From positions 1-17,282 of the forward strand of contig CAZMSN010000040.1 in assembly GCA_964569015.1 (NCBI GenBank): a DNA stretch of 17,282 nucleotides, given 5' to 3'. Position numbers and translations under genes: made by a program. The stretch's first letter is position 1. Each line of letters opens with the position of its first letter. This DNA is from CAYQEC01 sp964569015 (GTDB taxonomy: Bacteria > Actinomycetota > Acidimicrobiia > Spongiisociales > UBA5794). The notes beneath the pieces were generated by a model. It made no database searches. It was not told the origin of the DNA and saw only the letters and a program-made list of their open reading frames with translations. Below, in pieces: positions 1 through 5,921 of the stretch.

Positions 1-61
1 CCGCCGGCGTGAGACCAACGACCAGCACCAAACTCATCAAACCAACCAACAACCGACGCAT
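1..61 (-). CDS. Secreted or membrane protein, N-terminal fragment (runs off left edge)
   Basis: Only the first 20 codons are in the window; the gene continues beyond position 1 on the minus strand. The ATG at 61-59 begins MRRLLVGLMSLVLVVGLTPA, a textbook signal peptide start: two arginines, then a hydrophobic stretch ending in small residues. A strong Shine-Dalgarno, GGAGGG, lies 7 nt before the ATG, and a plausible promoter lies further upstream at 102-130. The mature protein is not visible, so no function can be given. The gene diverges from the oxidoreductase gene that starts at 278. Export (Sec or lipoprotein-like) is inferred from the leader alone. Confidence 0.7.
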   Translation of the reverse strand, partial: MRRLLVGLMSLVLVVGLTPA

Positions 62-101
62 GCGAGATCCCTCCAACTGGCTGCGACCGGCACCAGCAGT
101 G

Positions 102-130
102 ACCGTATCACAGCAACGGTTCTTCCACAA
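102..130 (-). promoter_or_regulatory. Candidate promoter of the left-edge secreted protein
   Basis: Read on the minus strand, TTGTGG (130-125) is followed by a 17-nt spacer and TACGGT (107-102), the latter preceded by TGA as in an extended -10. Transcription would start near 95, giving a leader of about 34 nt that carries the GGAGGG ribosome site. A short inverted repeat, GTGA-N5-TCAC (99-111), overlaps the -10 and could be an operator, though four-base arms may be chance. Spacing and hexamers are seen; activity is inferred. Confidence 0.45.
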
Positions 131-265
131 TGAGCCACCAACCGCGTCTCACAGGACCGTCGACGTCGGGAGAAGTCGCCTTCGGCCCCCACCGGATTGC
201 CCCAGCGACGCACCCCTCCAGCCTTGAGTCGTCAACGTGTCGAAAACGCGATGGGAACGTTCAAC

Positions 266-277
266 TAACGTCTGCCC
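266..277 (+). promoter_or_regulatory. Leaderless-type -10 element before the oxidoreductase gene
   Basis: TAACGT (266-271) is followed by six bases and then the ATG at 278. No Shine-Dalgarno precedes that ATG. This geometry, TAnnnT about 6-7 nt before the start codon, is what leaderless actinobacterial transcripts show, with the A of ATG as the +1. No convincing -35 is visible. The same arrangement recurs before the HNH gene, dinB and the threonine aldolase gene. Confidence 0.4.
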
Positions 278-1081
278 ATGGACTCTCCCCACGACACGCC
301 CGCCGTGGTCATCGGCATCGGCGAGATGGGCGGCGTTTTCGCTCGGGCGCTGCTGCGCACCGGCTATCCGGTGTACCCCCTGCGGCGTGGCGAGGACCCC
401 ACGGTCCTGGCCGAGCGAATCCCCAAGCCCGAGATCGCGCTGGTCGCGGTCGCCGAGGCCGATCTCGACACGGCGCTCACCAACCTTCCACCGGCCTGGC
501 GGCCCTACGTCGGGCTGCTCCAGAACGAGCTGCTCCCCCGGGACTGGCTGGCACACGACGTCACCGACCCCACCGTGGCGGTGGTGTGGTTCGAGAAAAA
601 GCCGGGAAGAGACGTCAAGGTGATCCTTCCCTCACCGATCGGAGGCCCCTACGCCGGCCTGCTGGCGCGGGCACTCTCCCGCATCGGGATCCCGGCGGGC
701 ACCGTGGACACCCCCGATGAGCTGCTCTTCGAGCTGGTGCGCAAGAACCTCTACATCCTCACCGCCAACATCGCAGGCCTCGAAACCGGGGGAACGGTCG
801 GGGATCTGTGGGAAAACCACCGCACCCTCGCCGCCGAAGTCGCATCCGAGGTGCTGGACGTCCAGGAATGGCTCACCGGCACCACCCTCGACCGCGAGAG
901 ACTCATCGCCGAGATGGTGCACGCCTTCGAGGCCGATCCGGATCACGGGGCAACCGGCCGCACCGCGCCTGCTCGACTGGCTCGGGTGCTGTCCTACGCA
1001 GAGCAGGCGGACATCGAAGTGCCCCACCTCGTGGCGATCGCGGCCAAACTCGGCGACCCTGAGACAACCGACGAACCGTAG
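278..1081 (+). CDS. Rossmann-fold NAD(P)-binding oxidoreductase, ketopantoate-reductase-like
   Basis: A 267-residue soluble protein. It opens with a beta strand and the glycine motif GIGEMG (residues 13-18) followed by a helix, the dinucleotide-binding signature of a Rossmann fold. In the second half, VRKNLYILTANIAGL (about 154-168) resembles the Lys...Asn segment of the PanE/ApbA C-terminal domain; Lys156 would be the candidate catalytic lysine. QNELL near 82-86 sits where PanE proteins have a QNG-type motif. Substrate is unknown: ketopantoate reductase proper usually runs near 300 residues and the match is only partial, so this may be a divergent family member. The start is chosen because a leaderless -10 sits just upstream and the Rossmann strand begins only ten residues in. 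It stands alone, divergent from the left-edge gene and followed by a separate promoter region. Confidence 0.7.
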   Translation: MDSPHDTPAVVIGIGEMGGVFARALLRTGYPVYPLRRGEDPTVLAERIPKPEIALVAVAEADLDTALTNLPPAWRPYVGLLQNELLPRDWLAHDVTDPTVAVVWFEKKPGRDVKVILPSPIGGPYAGLLARALSRIGIPAGTVDTPDELLFELVRKNLYILTANIAGLETGGTVGDLWENHRTLAAEVASEVLDVQEWLTGTTLDRERLIAEMVHAFEADPDHGATGRTAPARLARVLSYAEQADIEVPHLVAIAAKLGDPETTDEP

Positions 1082-1093
1082 AAGCCGGCCACA

Positions 1094-1164
1094 TTGACAC
1101 GCATCCGGAGACGACACTCGGTATCGTTCCAAAGAACGCGAAATCTCTCAACGGGGGTATCCCC
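1094..1164 (+). promoter_or_regulatory. Intergenic regulatory stretch: TTGACA box plus two inverted repeats
   Basis: The gap before the secreted-protein gene holds three notable elements. A perfect TTGACA lies at 1094-1099, but no good -10 is found at 16-18 nt; the nearest TAnnnT is TATCGT (1122-1127), with a 22-nt spacer that is too long for ordinary sigma-70 use. CGTTC-CAAA-GAACG (1125-1138) is a perfect inverted repeat with 5-bp arms. GGGG-TAT-CCCC (1154-1164) is a second one with 4-bp arms, only 11 nt before the ATG at 1176. The repeats could be operators or mRNA hairpins. The elements are seen; their roles are inferred. Confidence 0.35.
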
Positions 1165-1175
1165 GATTCCGATGC

Positions 1176-2708
1176 ATGAGCACAACCAACCCCACTGGTG
1201 CCCCGATGCTCCGTAGGATCTCGATCGCCTTTGCCGCCGCCTTGCTGGTCGCCGCCGCGGTCATCACCTCGACTGCCGCCTCCGCCGCCGGCGCCCTCCG
1301 GGCCCAGGAAGGAGAAGAGGCCACCGCGCAGGCAGATGAGACCGGACTGCCTGCCGCCCTCCTGCTCGGTGGCGTCTGGGAGGGTGCCGACATCCAGATC
1401 ACCGTCGACTCGGTCTTCGCCGACGAGTCTCCCGAGGCTCTCGTCACCAGCGCCAGCGAGGTGCTGGTCGGCGTCACGCTGCGGAACACCGGATCGGCGG
1501 CGATCCCATTCGACGCTCAGGCGTTCGGCCACGACCTGGCGCTCCGGCTCACCCTGATCGACAGCGCCGGCGACCGCGAGCCCGTCGACTTGCTCCACCC
1601 GGGCCACAACGCTGCCACCGGAGCCGACGTGGCCTGGATCGAATCCGGCCTGGCGGCCCGGGCGACCGTGGGCTTCTCGGTTCCGACCGATCGCACCACC
1701 ACCATGCAGGTCGAGCTGAGCATCGACGGAGACGCCGTCGCCAGCTGGGACCTCACCTCTCCCGAGACCGGCATCTTCTGGAGCGCTCCGACGCTGCCGG
1801 TGATCCACCTCGACGACACCACCGCCTGGGGCGAGGGGGTCACGATCCAGCCGCTCGGTCTCGGCAATCTCAGGTGCGGCGACCCGTCCATCGAGCCGGT
1901 GGCCCAGATCGTCGCCGTCACCTTCGAGGTGACCAACAACACGCCCGATCTGGTGCCGTGGCCGGGACCGGAGGCGCCGGTGCCCGCCGCCGTCGCTCAG
2001 TGGTCGGACGGCGGAGCCGCCGAGCTGTCTCTCGTGGCCGAGGACAAGAACCTGCTGCGCCGTTCCGACGCCACGGTGCTGCTGCCGCCGTTCTCGGCGA
2101 ACGAGCTCGCCCTGGTCTTCGCCGCCCCCCGGGACTCGCGCCTCGTCGACCCCGACGCGCTCCCCTACGGCATCTGGCTCAATCCGCCGGACGCTACTCC
2201 TCTGTGGCTCGACCTCACCGCCGTCGACTCCACTGTCGGCGTCGATCCTGCGTTCTGCGATCTGGGATTCCAGGGAGCCCCGGTCCCCTATGCATACGCA
2301 CCGGGGCCGAGTTTCCGGATCGGCGGTGAAGGGCCCTTCTCCGACCCCGACGCCCAGGACGACACGGCTCGGGCACTGCTCAACAGCGTCCTGGCAGGAG
2401 CGTCCCGCTTCTACGACTCCTCCGACGAGACATTCGCCGGGCTCACCCAGAGCCGTCTCGAGAACCAGGTGCCCAACGTCAGGGTCTCCAGTCACAACGC
2501 CGGCACGACGACTCCCGCCGGAACCGTCGGAACCGTCTACTGGGACACCGATTCGACCAACCCGGACTACCTGTATCTCATCACCCGCAGCGCCTCGGGC
2601 AAGTGGCTGTGTGCCGGCGCCGTCGCCGGCCAGGTCCCGGTGCGGGCGCAGGCGTCCTCGGCGAAGGTTGCGGGGACGGTCTGTTTCCCGGGCGCGTTCA
2701 GCGACTGA
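1176..2708 (+). CDS. Large secreted protein: two beta-rich domains plus a type IV pilin-like C-terminal region
   Basis: A 510-residue exported protein; I do not recognise the full architecture. The signal peptide is MLRRISIAFAAALLV and onward (residues 11-38), with likely cleavage after ASA. The true start may be ATG 1206 (residue 11); neither ATG has a good Shine-Dalgarno. Residues about 65-195 and 205-350 look like two related beta-sandwich units: both contain a 'VxVTLRNTG / VAVTFEVTNN' strand, as in DUF4352-type extracellular domains. Residues about 395-505 read like the globular part of an actinobacterial type IV pilin: a helix (ARALLNSVLAGASRFYD), then FAGLTQSRLE, beta strands, and a WLCA...TVCF pair (Cys479, Cys503) suited to a C-terminal disulfide. 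Cys234 and Cys361 may form another. There is no N-terminal prepilin helix, so it would not polymerise as a normal pilin. The domain assignments are inference from pattern. Confidence 0.75.
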   Translation: MSTTNPTGAPMLRRISIAFAAALLVAAAVITSTAASAAGALRAQEGEEATAQADETGLPAALLLGGVWEGADIQITVDSVFADESPEALVTSASEVLVGVTLRNTGSAAIPFDAQAFGHDLALRLTLIDSAGDREPVDLLHPGHNAATGADVAWIESGLAARATVGFSVPTDRTTTMQVELSIDGDAVASWDLTSPETGIFWSAPTLPVIHLDDTTAWGEGVTIQPLGLGNLRCGDPSIEPVAQIVAVTFEVTNNTPDLVPWPGPEAPVPAAVAQWSDGGAAELSLVAEDKNLLRRSDATVLLPPFSANELALVFAAPRDSRLVDPDALPYGIWLNPPDATPLWLDLTAVDSTVGVDPAFCDLGFQGAPVPYAYAPGPSFRIGGEGPFSDPDAQDDTARALLNSVLAGASRFYDSSDETFAGLTQSRLENQVPNVRVSSHNAGTTTPAGTVGTVYWDTDSTNPDYLYLITRSASGKWLCAGAVAGQVPVRAQASSAKVAGTVCFPGAFSD

Positions 2709-2715
2709 GCCGGTC

Positions 2716-2738
2716 CCCTACCCGACGAGCAGGTAGGG
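2716..2738. terminator. Hairpin between convergent genes (candidate bidirectional terminator)
   Basis: CCCTACC (2716-2722) and GGTAGGG (2732-2738) form a perfect 7-bp stem with a 9-nt loop. It starts 8 nt after the stop codon of the secreted-protein gene and overlaps the last codons of the convergent HNH gene. Position suits a shared transcription end point, but there is no T-tract on either strand, so it may act only weakly or with Rho. Confidence 0.35.
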
Positions 2739-3215
2739 CTCCCATGACGGATCGGGGATCGATCCCGTCGCCACCAGCACCCAGCTGTGATGGCGCGGCG
2801 CGATGGGCTGGCGACGGAGCCGCAGACCGGCCTCGTCGGGTGTGCGACCGCCCTTCCTGGTGTTGCAGCGGCGGCAGCACGCCACGACGTTCTCCCAGGT
2901 GTGGAGACCGCCTTGCGACTTGGGGACGACGTGGTCGATGTTCTCGGCGGGCTGGTTGCAGTACTGGCAGCGGTGATCGTCCCGCAGGAACACGGCACGG
3001 CGGTTGAGCGGCACCCGGCGCGCATAGGGGACCCGCACGTAGCGGCGAAGGCGAATCACCGACGGAGCGGGGAGGCTGATGCGCTCGGATCGCCACACCT
3101 TGCCGTTGGAGGCGACAACGTCGGCCCGGTCGCGGAGGACGAGCACGATCGCCCGCTTGACCGGAACCACCGACAGCGGCTCATTCGAAGCATTGAGCAC
3201 GAGCGCCCTCGCCAT
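2718..3215 (-). CDS. HNH endonuclease family protein
   Basis: A 165-residue protein with a C-terminal HNH (beta-beta-alpha metal) nuclease module. Seen in order: Cys83-x2-Cys86, the DHVVPKSQGG segment with Asp94 and His95, Asn109 in WENVV, and Cys114-x2-Cys117 followed by NTRKGG. The two CxxC pairs would bind a structural zinc and His95/Asn109/Asn118 would form the metal-dependent active site. The N-terminal half (MARALVLNASNEPLSVVPVK...) is the strand-rich region typical of this widespread actinobacterial and cyanobacterial HNH group, whose physiological target is unknown. All motif residues are intact. There is no Shine-Dalgarno; a TAGCCT box six bases before the ATG suggests a leaderless message. 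It is not next to any restriction, toxin or phage gene, so a housekeeping or repair role is as likely as defence. Confidence 0.88.
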   Translation of the reverse strand: MARALVLNASNEPLSVVPVKRAIVLVLRDRADVVASNGKVWRSERISLPAPSVIRLRRYVRVPYARRVPLNRRAVFLRDDHRCQYCNQPAENIDHVVPKSQGGLHTWENVVACCRRCNTRKGGRTPDEAGLRLRRQPIAPRHHSWVLVATGSIPDPSWEPYLLVG

Positions 3216-3227
3216 GACGGCAGGCTA
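3216..3227 (-). promoter_or_regulatory. Leaderless-type -10 element before the HNH gene
   Basis: On the minus strand TAGCCT (3227-3222) is followed by GCCGTC and then the ATG at 3215. No Shine-Dalgarno is present and the -35 region is unremarkable. The 6-nt gap is the same as in front of the genes at 278 and 16772. Confidence 0.4.
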
Positions 3228-3403
3228 CCAGCGACGGCAGCGCCACTGGACGTGGGTGGCGGGAGAGGGGGCACGAGTGCGCAGGTACGTCTCCGTGGTG
3301 ATCATCCGAACCCTCGGCCGTCCGCCGGCCATGGTCACGACGCGTGTGCCGGGCGTTGTCGAATTCGCGTCGGCGAGATACGCCTTCTATACGTCGGGAT
3401 CGT

Positions 3404-3589
3404 CTACAGCCCGGCCAGCGGCCGGCGCTGTCGACGCCGCCAACGGAGGAAGGCGACCAGCTCGCCCGGTGGCGGCACGGCCTCCGGGTCGCCGTACGCG
3501 GTGAGCATGCGCCAACGGACGTAGCTCGGATCCGGGATCGGGAGGAACGGGAGATGCCGCCACCACCCCCGGCGGGAAAACGCACTCAT
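3404..3589 (-). CDS. Small basic conserved-type protein of 61 residues
   Basis: A short gene starting MSAFSRRGWWRHLPFLPIPD. It is rich in Trp, Arg and Pro, with a central PIPDPSYVRWRMLTAYGDPE stretch and an end of LVAFLRWRRRQRRPLAGL. From memory, small proteins with a similar 'P(F)LP(I/V)PDP...R(F/W)R..TAYG' pattern occur in actinobacteria; no function is known to me. The open frame extends upstream to 3748, but the ATG at 3589 is preferred because GAGGGGG stands 8 nt before it and the upstream part looks like untranslated leader. It lies downstream of nothing on its strand, is divergent from moxR and is 188 nt from the HNH gene. It has no signal peptide or membrane span. Confidence 0.55.
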   Translation of the reverse strand: MSAFSRRGWWRHLPFLPIPDPSYVRWRMLTAYGDPEAVPPPGELVAFLRWRRRQRRPLAGL

Positions 3590-3765
3590 GGTGCGCACCC
3601 CCTCACTCCAGAGAGAGGGCCGCCGTCCGATAGCCCACACTGCTCCCCACGACAACATCGGAACGCATCGTACCGCGGCGCCGTTGTGAACAGCGGAATA
3701 CCGAGAACGCCTGGTCCGCTGATATTCTTCGACGCTCGCGTTCCACATCTACCAAAGGAGCACGC

Positions 3766-4737
3766 GTGACGGTCACTGCTCAGGATCTCCATTGGTTCCG
3801 GCAGAAGTTCGACGCCATCGCCGACAACATCGAACGCGTCATCCAGGGCAAGCGCGAGACGATCGAGCTGACCACCACGTGCCTCCTCTCTGCAGGCCAC
3901 CTCCTCATCGAGGACGTGCCCGGTGTCGGAAAGACACTCCTGGCGAAGTCGCTGGCTCGATCGATCGACTGCACGTTCCAGCGCATTCAGTTCACCCCCG
4001 ACCTCCTCCCCTCCGACGTGACCGGGGTGGCGGTGTGGGACCGCGACTCGTCGCACTTCGTCTTTCGCCCCGGGCCGGTGTTCGCCAACGTCCTGCTCGG
4101 CGACGAGATCAACCGTGCCAGCCCCAAGACCCAATCGGCGCTGCTGGAGGCGATGGAGGAGTACCAGGTCACGGTCGACGCGGTGACCCGGCCGCTGGGC
4201 CCCCCCTTCATGGTCGTCGCCACCCAGAACCCGATCGAGCACGAGGGAACCTATCCCCTGCCGGAGGCCCAGCTCGACCGCTTCATGATGCGGCTCACGA
4301 TGGGCTACCCGGGACGGGACAAGGAACTCGAGATGCTGCGAACCCACGGCGACCATTCCACCTACGACGACCTCGAGTCGGTGGTCACCGGCGACGACGT
4401 CGTGCGCATGGCCGACATCGCCCGCCACATTCACGTCGCAGACGTGATCGCCTCCTACCTCGTCGATCTCTCGGATGCCTCCCGCAACGATCCCGAAGTG
4501 CTCCTCGGTGCATCACCCCGGGCGACCCTGTTCCTGCAGCGGGCGGCACGTACCCACGCCGCCAAGCAGGGCCGCGAGTACGTCGCTCCCGACGACGTGA
4601 AAGCGATGTTGAACCCGGTTCTCAACCACCGCCTGATCCTCCGCCCGGAGGCCCAGATGCGAGGAGTCACCGTGGCCGACATCGTCGATGGCATCAGTCA
4701 AGGAGTCGAGGTCCCGGGAACCAGGGCGGCGGTCTGA
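3766..4737 (+). CDS. MoxR-family AAA+ ATPase
   Basis: A 323-residue AAA+ ATPase of the MoxR class, thought to act as a chaperone-like remodelling ATPase for partner proteins encoded beside it. Seen: Walker A EDVPGVGKTLLA (49-60), Walker B VLLGDEINRAS (109-119, Asp113-Glu114), sensor-1 ATQNP (152-156), and the conserved LPEAQLDRF (165-173) with the Arg172 finger, followed by the C-terminal lid domain. Length is normal for the family. The start is a GTG fixed by AAAGGAG at 3754-3760, five bases upstream; an ATG is not available nearby. It is first in an operon with the DUF58 protein and the transglutaminase, the usual MoxR partner set. Its stop overlaps the next ATG (ATGA). No clear promoter is seen; TATTCT at 3723-3728 could be a -10. 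Confidence 0.95.
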   Translation: MTVTAQDLHWFRQKFDAIADNIERVIQGKRETIELTTTCLLSAGHLLIEDVPGVGKTLLAKSLARSIDCTFQRIQFTPDLLPSDVTGVAVWDRDSSHFVFRPGPVFANVLLGDEINRASPKTQSALLEAMEEYQVTVDAVTRPLGPPFMVVATQNPIEHEGTYPLPEAQLDRFMMRLTMGYPGRDKELEMLRTHGDHSTYDDLESVVTGDDVVRMADIARHIHVADVIASYLVDLSDASRNDPEVLLGASPRATLFLQRAARTHAAKQGREYVAPDDVKAMLNPVLNHRLILRPEAQMRGVTVADIVDGISQGVEVPGTRAAV

Positions 4738-5921
4738 TGCCCACCGTCCGCGGCTGGGCAGCGCTCGGAGCGGCTCTGGCGCTGGCGCTGTTGTGGCTCG
4801 CGTTCGGTGAGACGCTGCTCCTGGCAGCGGCCGTGTTCCTCGTCGTGGCGGTGCTCATCGGCCTCATCTATGTGCGCCAGGCCGCTCCCCGGGTCCGGAT
4901 CGGGCGCAGCATCACACCCATCCAGGTCTACGACGGCGACCGCGCCATCGTCGAGGTCTCGCTGACGTCACGCAATCGCATCCACCACGCGGTCACCGAG
5001 GACGTCGTGCAGCGCCTCGGGGCGGCCGTCTTCGTCGCTGATCGCATCGATCCCGGCGAGCCGATGGTGGCCCGCTACGAGGTCCTGTGTCGGCCGCGCG
5101 GCGTCTACCAGATCGGCCCGGCAGTCGTGAGAGTGTGCGACCCCTTCGAGGTGGCGGAGTCCGCCGCCAGCGACCGCACCATCGACCGCCTCGTCGTCTA
5201 CCCGGTGGTCGAAGACCTCCACGGCCTCCCGATCACACAGGGCCAGGACCCCAACGCCAGCTCGGCGCGCGCCAGTTTCTCGCTCACCAGCGGCGAGGAC
5301 TTCTACACGCTGCGGTCGTACGAGCAGGGTGACGATCTGCGGCAGGTGCACTGGCCGTCGTCGGCTCATCGCGGCGAGCTGATGATCCGGCAACTCGAGA
5401 CCCCGTGGCAATCCCGGGCCCTGATCGTGCTCGATCCCCGGGTCCAGGCCTACCCCACCCATGAGGCTTTCGAACACGCCGTCCGTGCCACCGCCTCGGT
5501 GACTCGGCATCTCTTCCGCAACGGCTTCAGTCCGATCGTCTGGACCGGAGAGGGCATGGACACCGCAGCCTCGAGCTCCGACGCATACGCCATCGTCATG
5601 GAGGGCCTGGCGACGGTGCAGCCGATCGCGGATATCGACTTCCGGGTGTTCGTACAACGTCTGCGCCGACGTGGCCTCGCCGGCGGCGCCTTGGTGCTCG
5701 TGACCGGACGGCCCGACGAGCCGACGGTGGCAGCTTTCCGGCTCCTCAGCCGGGACTATCACAAGACGGTGGTCATGGCGGCCACCCAACACGACAACGA
5801 GGCAACACTGCAGCTACGCCGTGGCGGCGCAATCGCCGTCTTGGCGGGACCGGCGGCCAAGTGGGCCCCGGCATGGCGAGAAGCGATGGAGCACGCATGG
5901 TCTACCGCCGCAGCTGGCTAG
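4737..5921 (+). CDS. DUF58 domain protein, membrane-anchored
   Basis: A 394-residue protein translationally coupled to moxR through an ATGA overlap. Two hydrophobic segments (about 7-22 and 25-45) form an N-terminal membrane hairpin. A beta-rich region follows, with CRPRGVYQIGP and VCDPFEVAE (about 118-140), which is typical of the family. The DUF58 signature is intact at 192-221: LRSYEQGDDLRQVHWPSSAH, then RGELMIRQLE. The last third (ALIVLDPR... from 228) has the layout of a von Willebrand factor A-like fold, but no complete MIDAS motif is visible. The protein is thought to be a membrane partner worked on by the MoxR ATPase; its biochemical activity is unknown. Its 3' end overlaps the transglutaminase start by 25 nt. 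Confidence 0.93.
   Translation: MPTVRGWAALGAALALALLWLAFGETLLLAAAVFLVVAVLIGLIYVRQAAPRVRIGRSITPIQVYDGDRAIVEVSLTSRNRIHHAVTEDVVQRLGAAVFVADRIDPGEPMVARYEVLCRPRGVYQIGPAVVRVCDPFEVAESAASDRTIDRLVVYPVVEDLHGLPITQGQDPNASSARASFSLTSGEDFYTLRSYEQGDDLRQVHWPSSAHRGELMIRQLETPWQSRALIVLDPRVQAYPTHEAFEHAVRATASVTRHLFRNGFSPIVWTGEGMDTAASSSDAYAIVMEGLATVQPIADIDFRVFVQRLRRRGLAGGALVLVTGRPDEPTVAAFRLLSRDYHKTVVMAATQHDNEATLQLRRGGAIAVLAGPAAKWAPAWREAMEHAWSTAAAG

Noticed and set aside
1125..1138. CGTTC-CAAA-GAACG as a LexA/SOS box
   Set aside because: The actinobacterial LexA box is GAAC-N4-GTTC; here the half-sites are in the opposite order.
903..2495. 530-codon open frame on the minus strand opposite the secreted-protein gene
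   Set aside because: Low-complexity Gly/Arg/Asp-rich product, no domain and no Shine-Dalgarno. Long antisense frames are common opposite high-GC genes, and the plus-strand protein has a signal peptide and a sensible composition.
2718..3215. HNH protein as part of a restriction or homing system
   Set aside because: No methyltransferase, intron, intein or phage genes are near it; the neighbours are ordinary chromosomal genes.
3723..3728. TATTCT as a -10 of the moxR operon
   Set aside because: Position is reasonable but no -35 is found at any normal spacing, so it is only mentioned under moxR.
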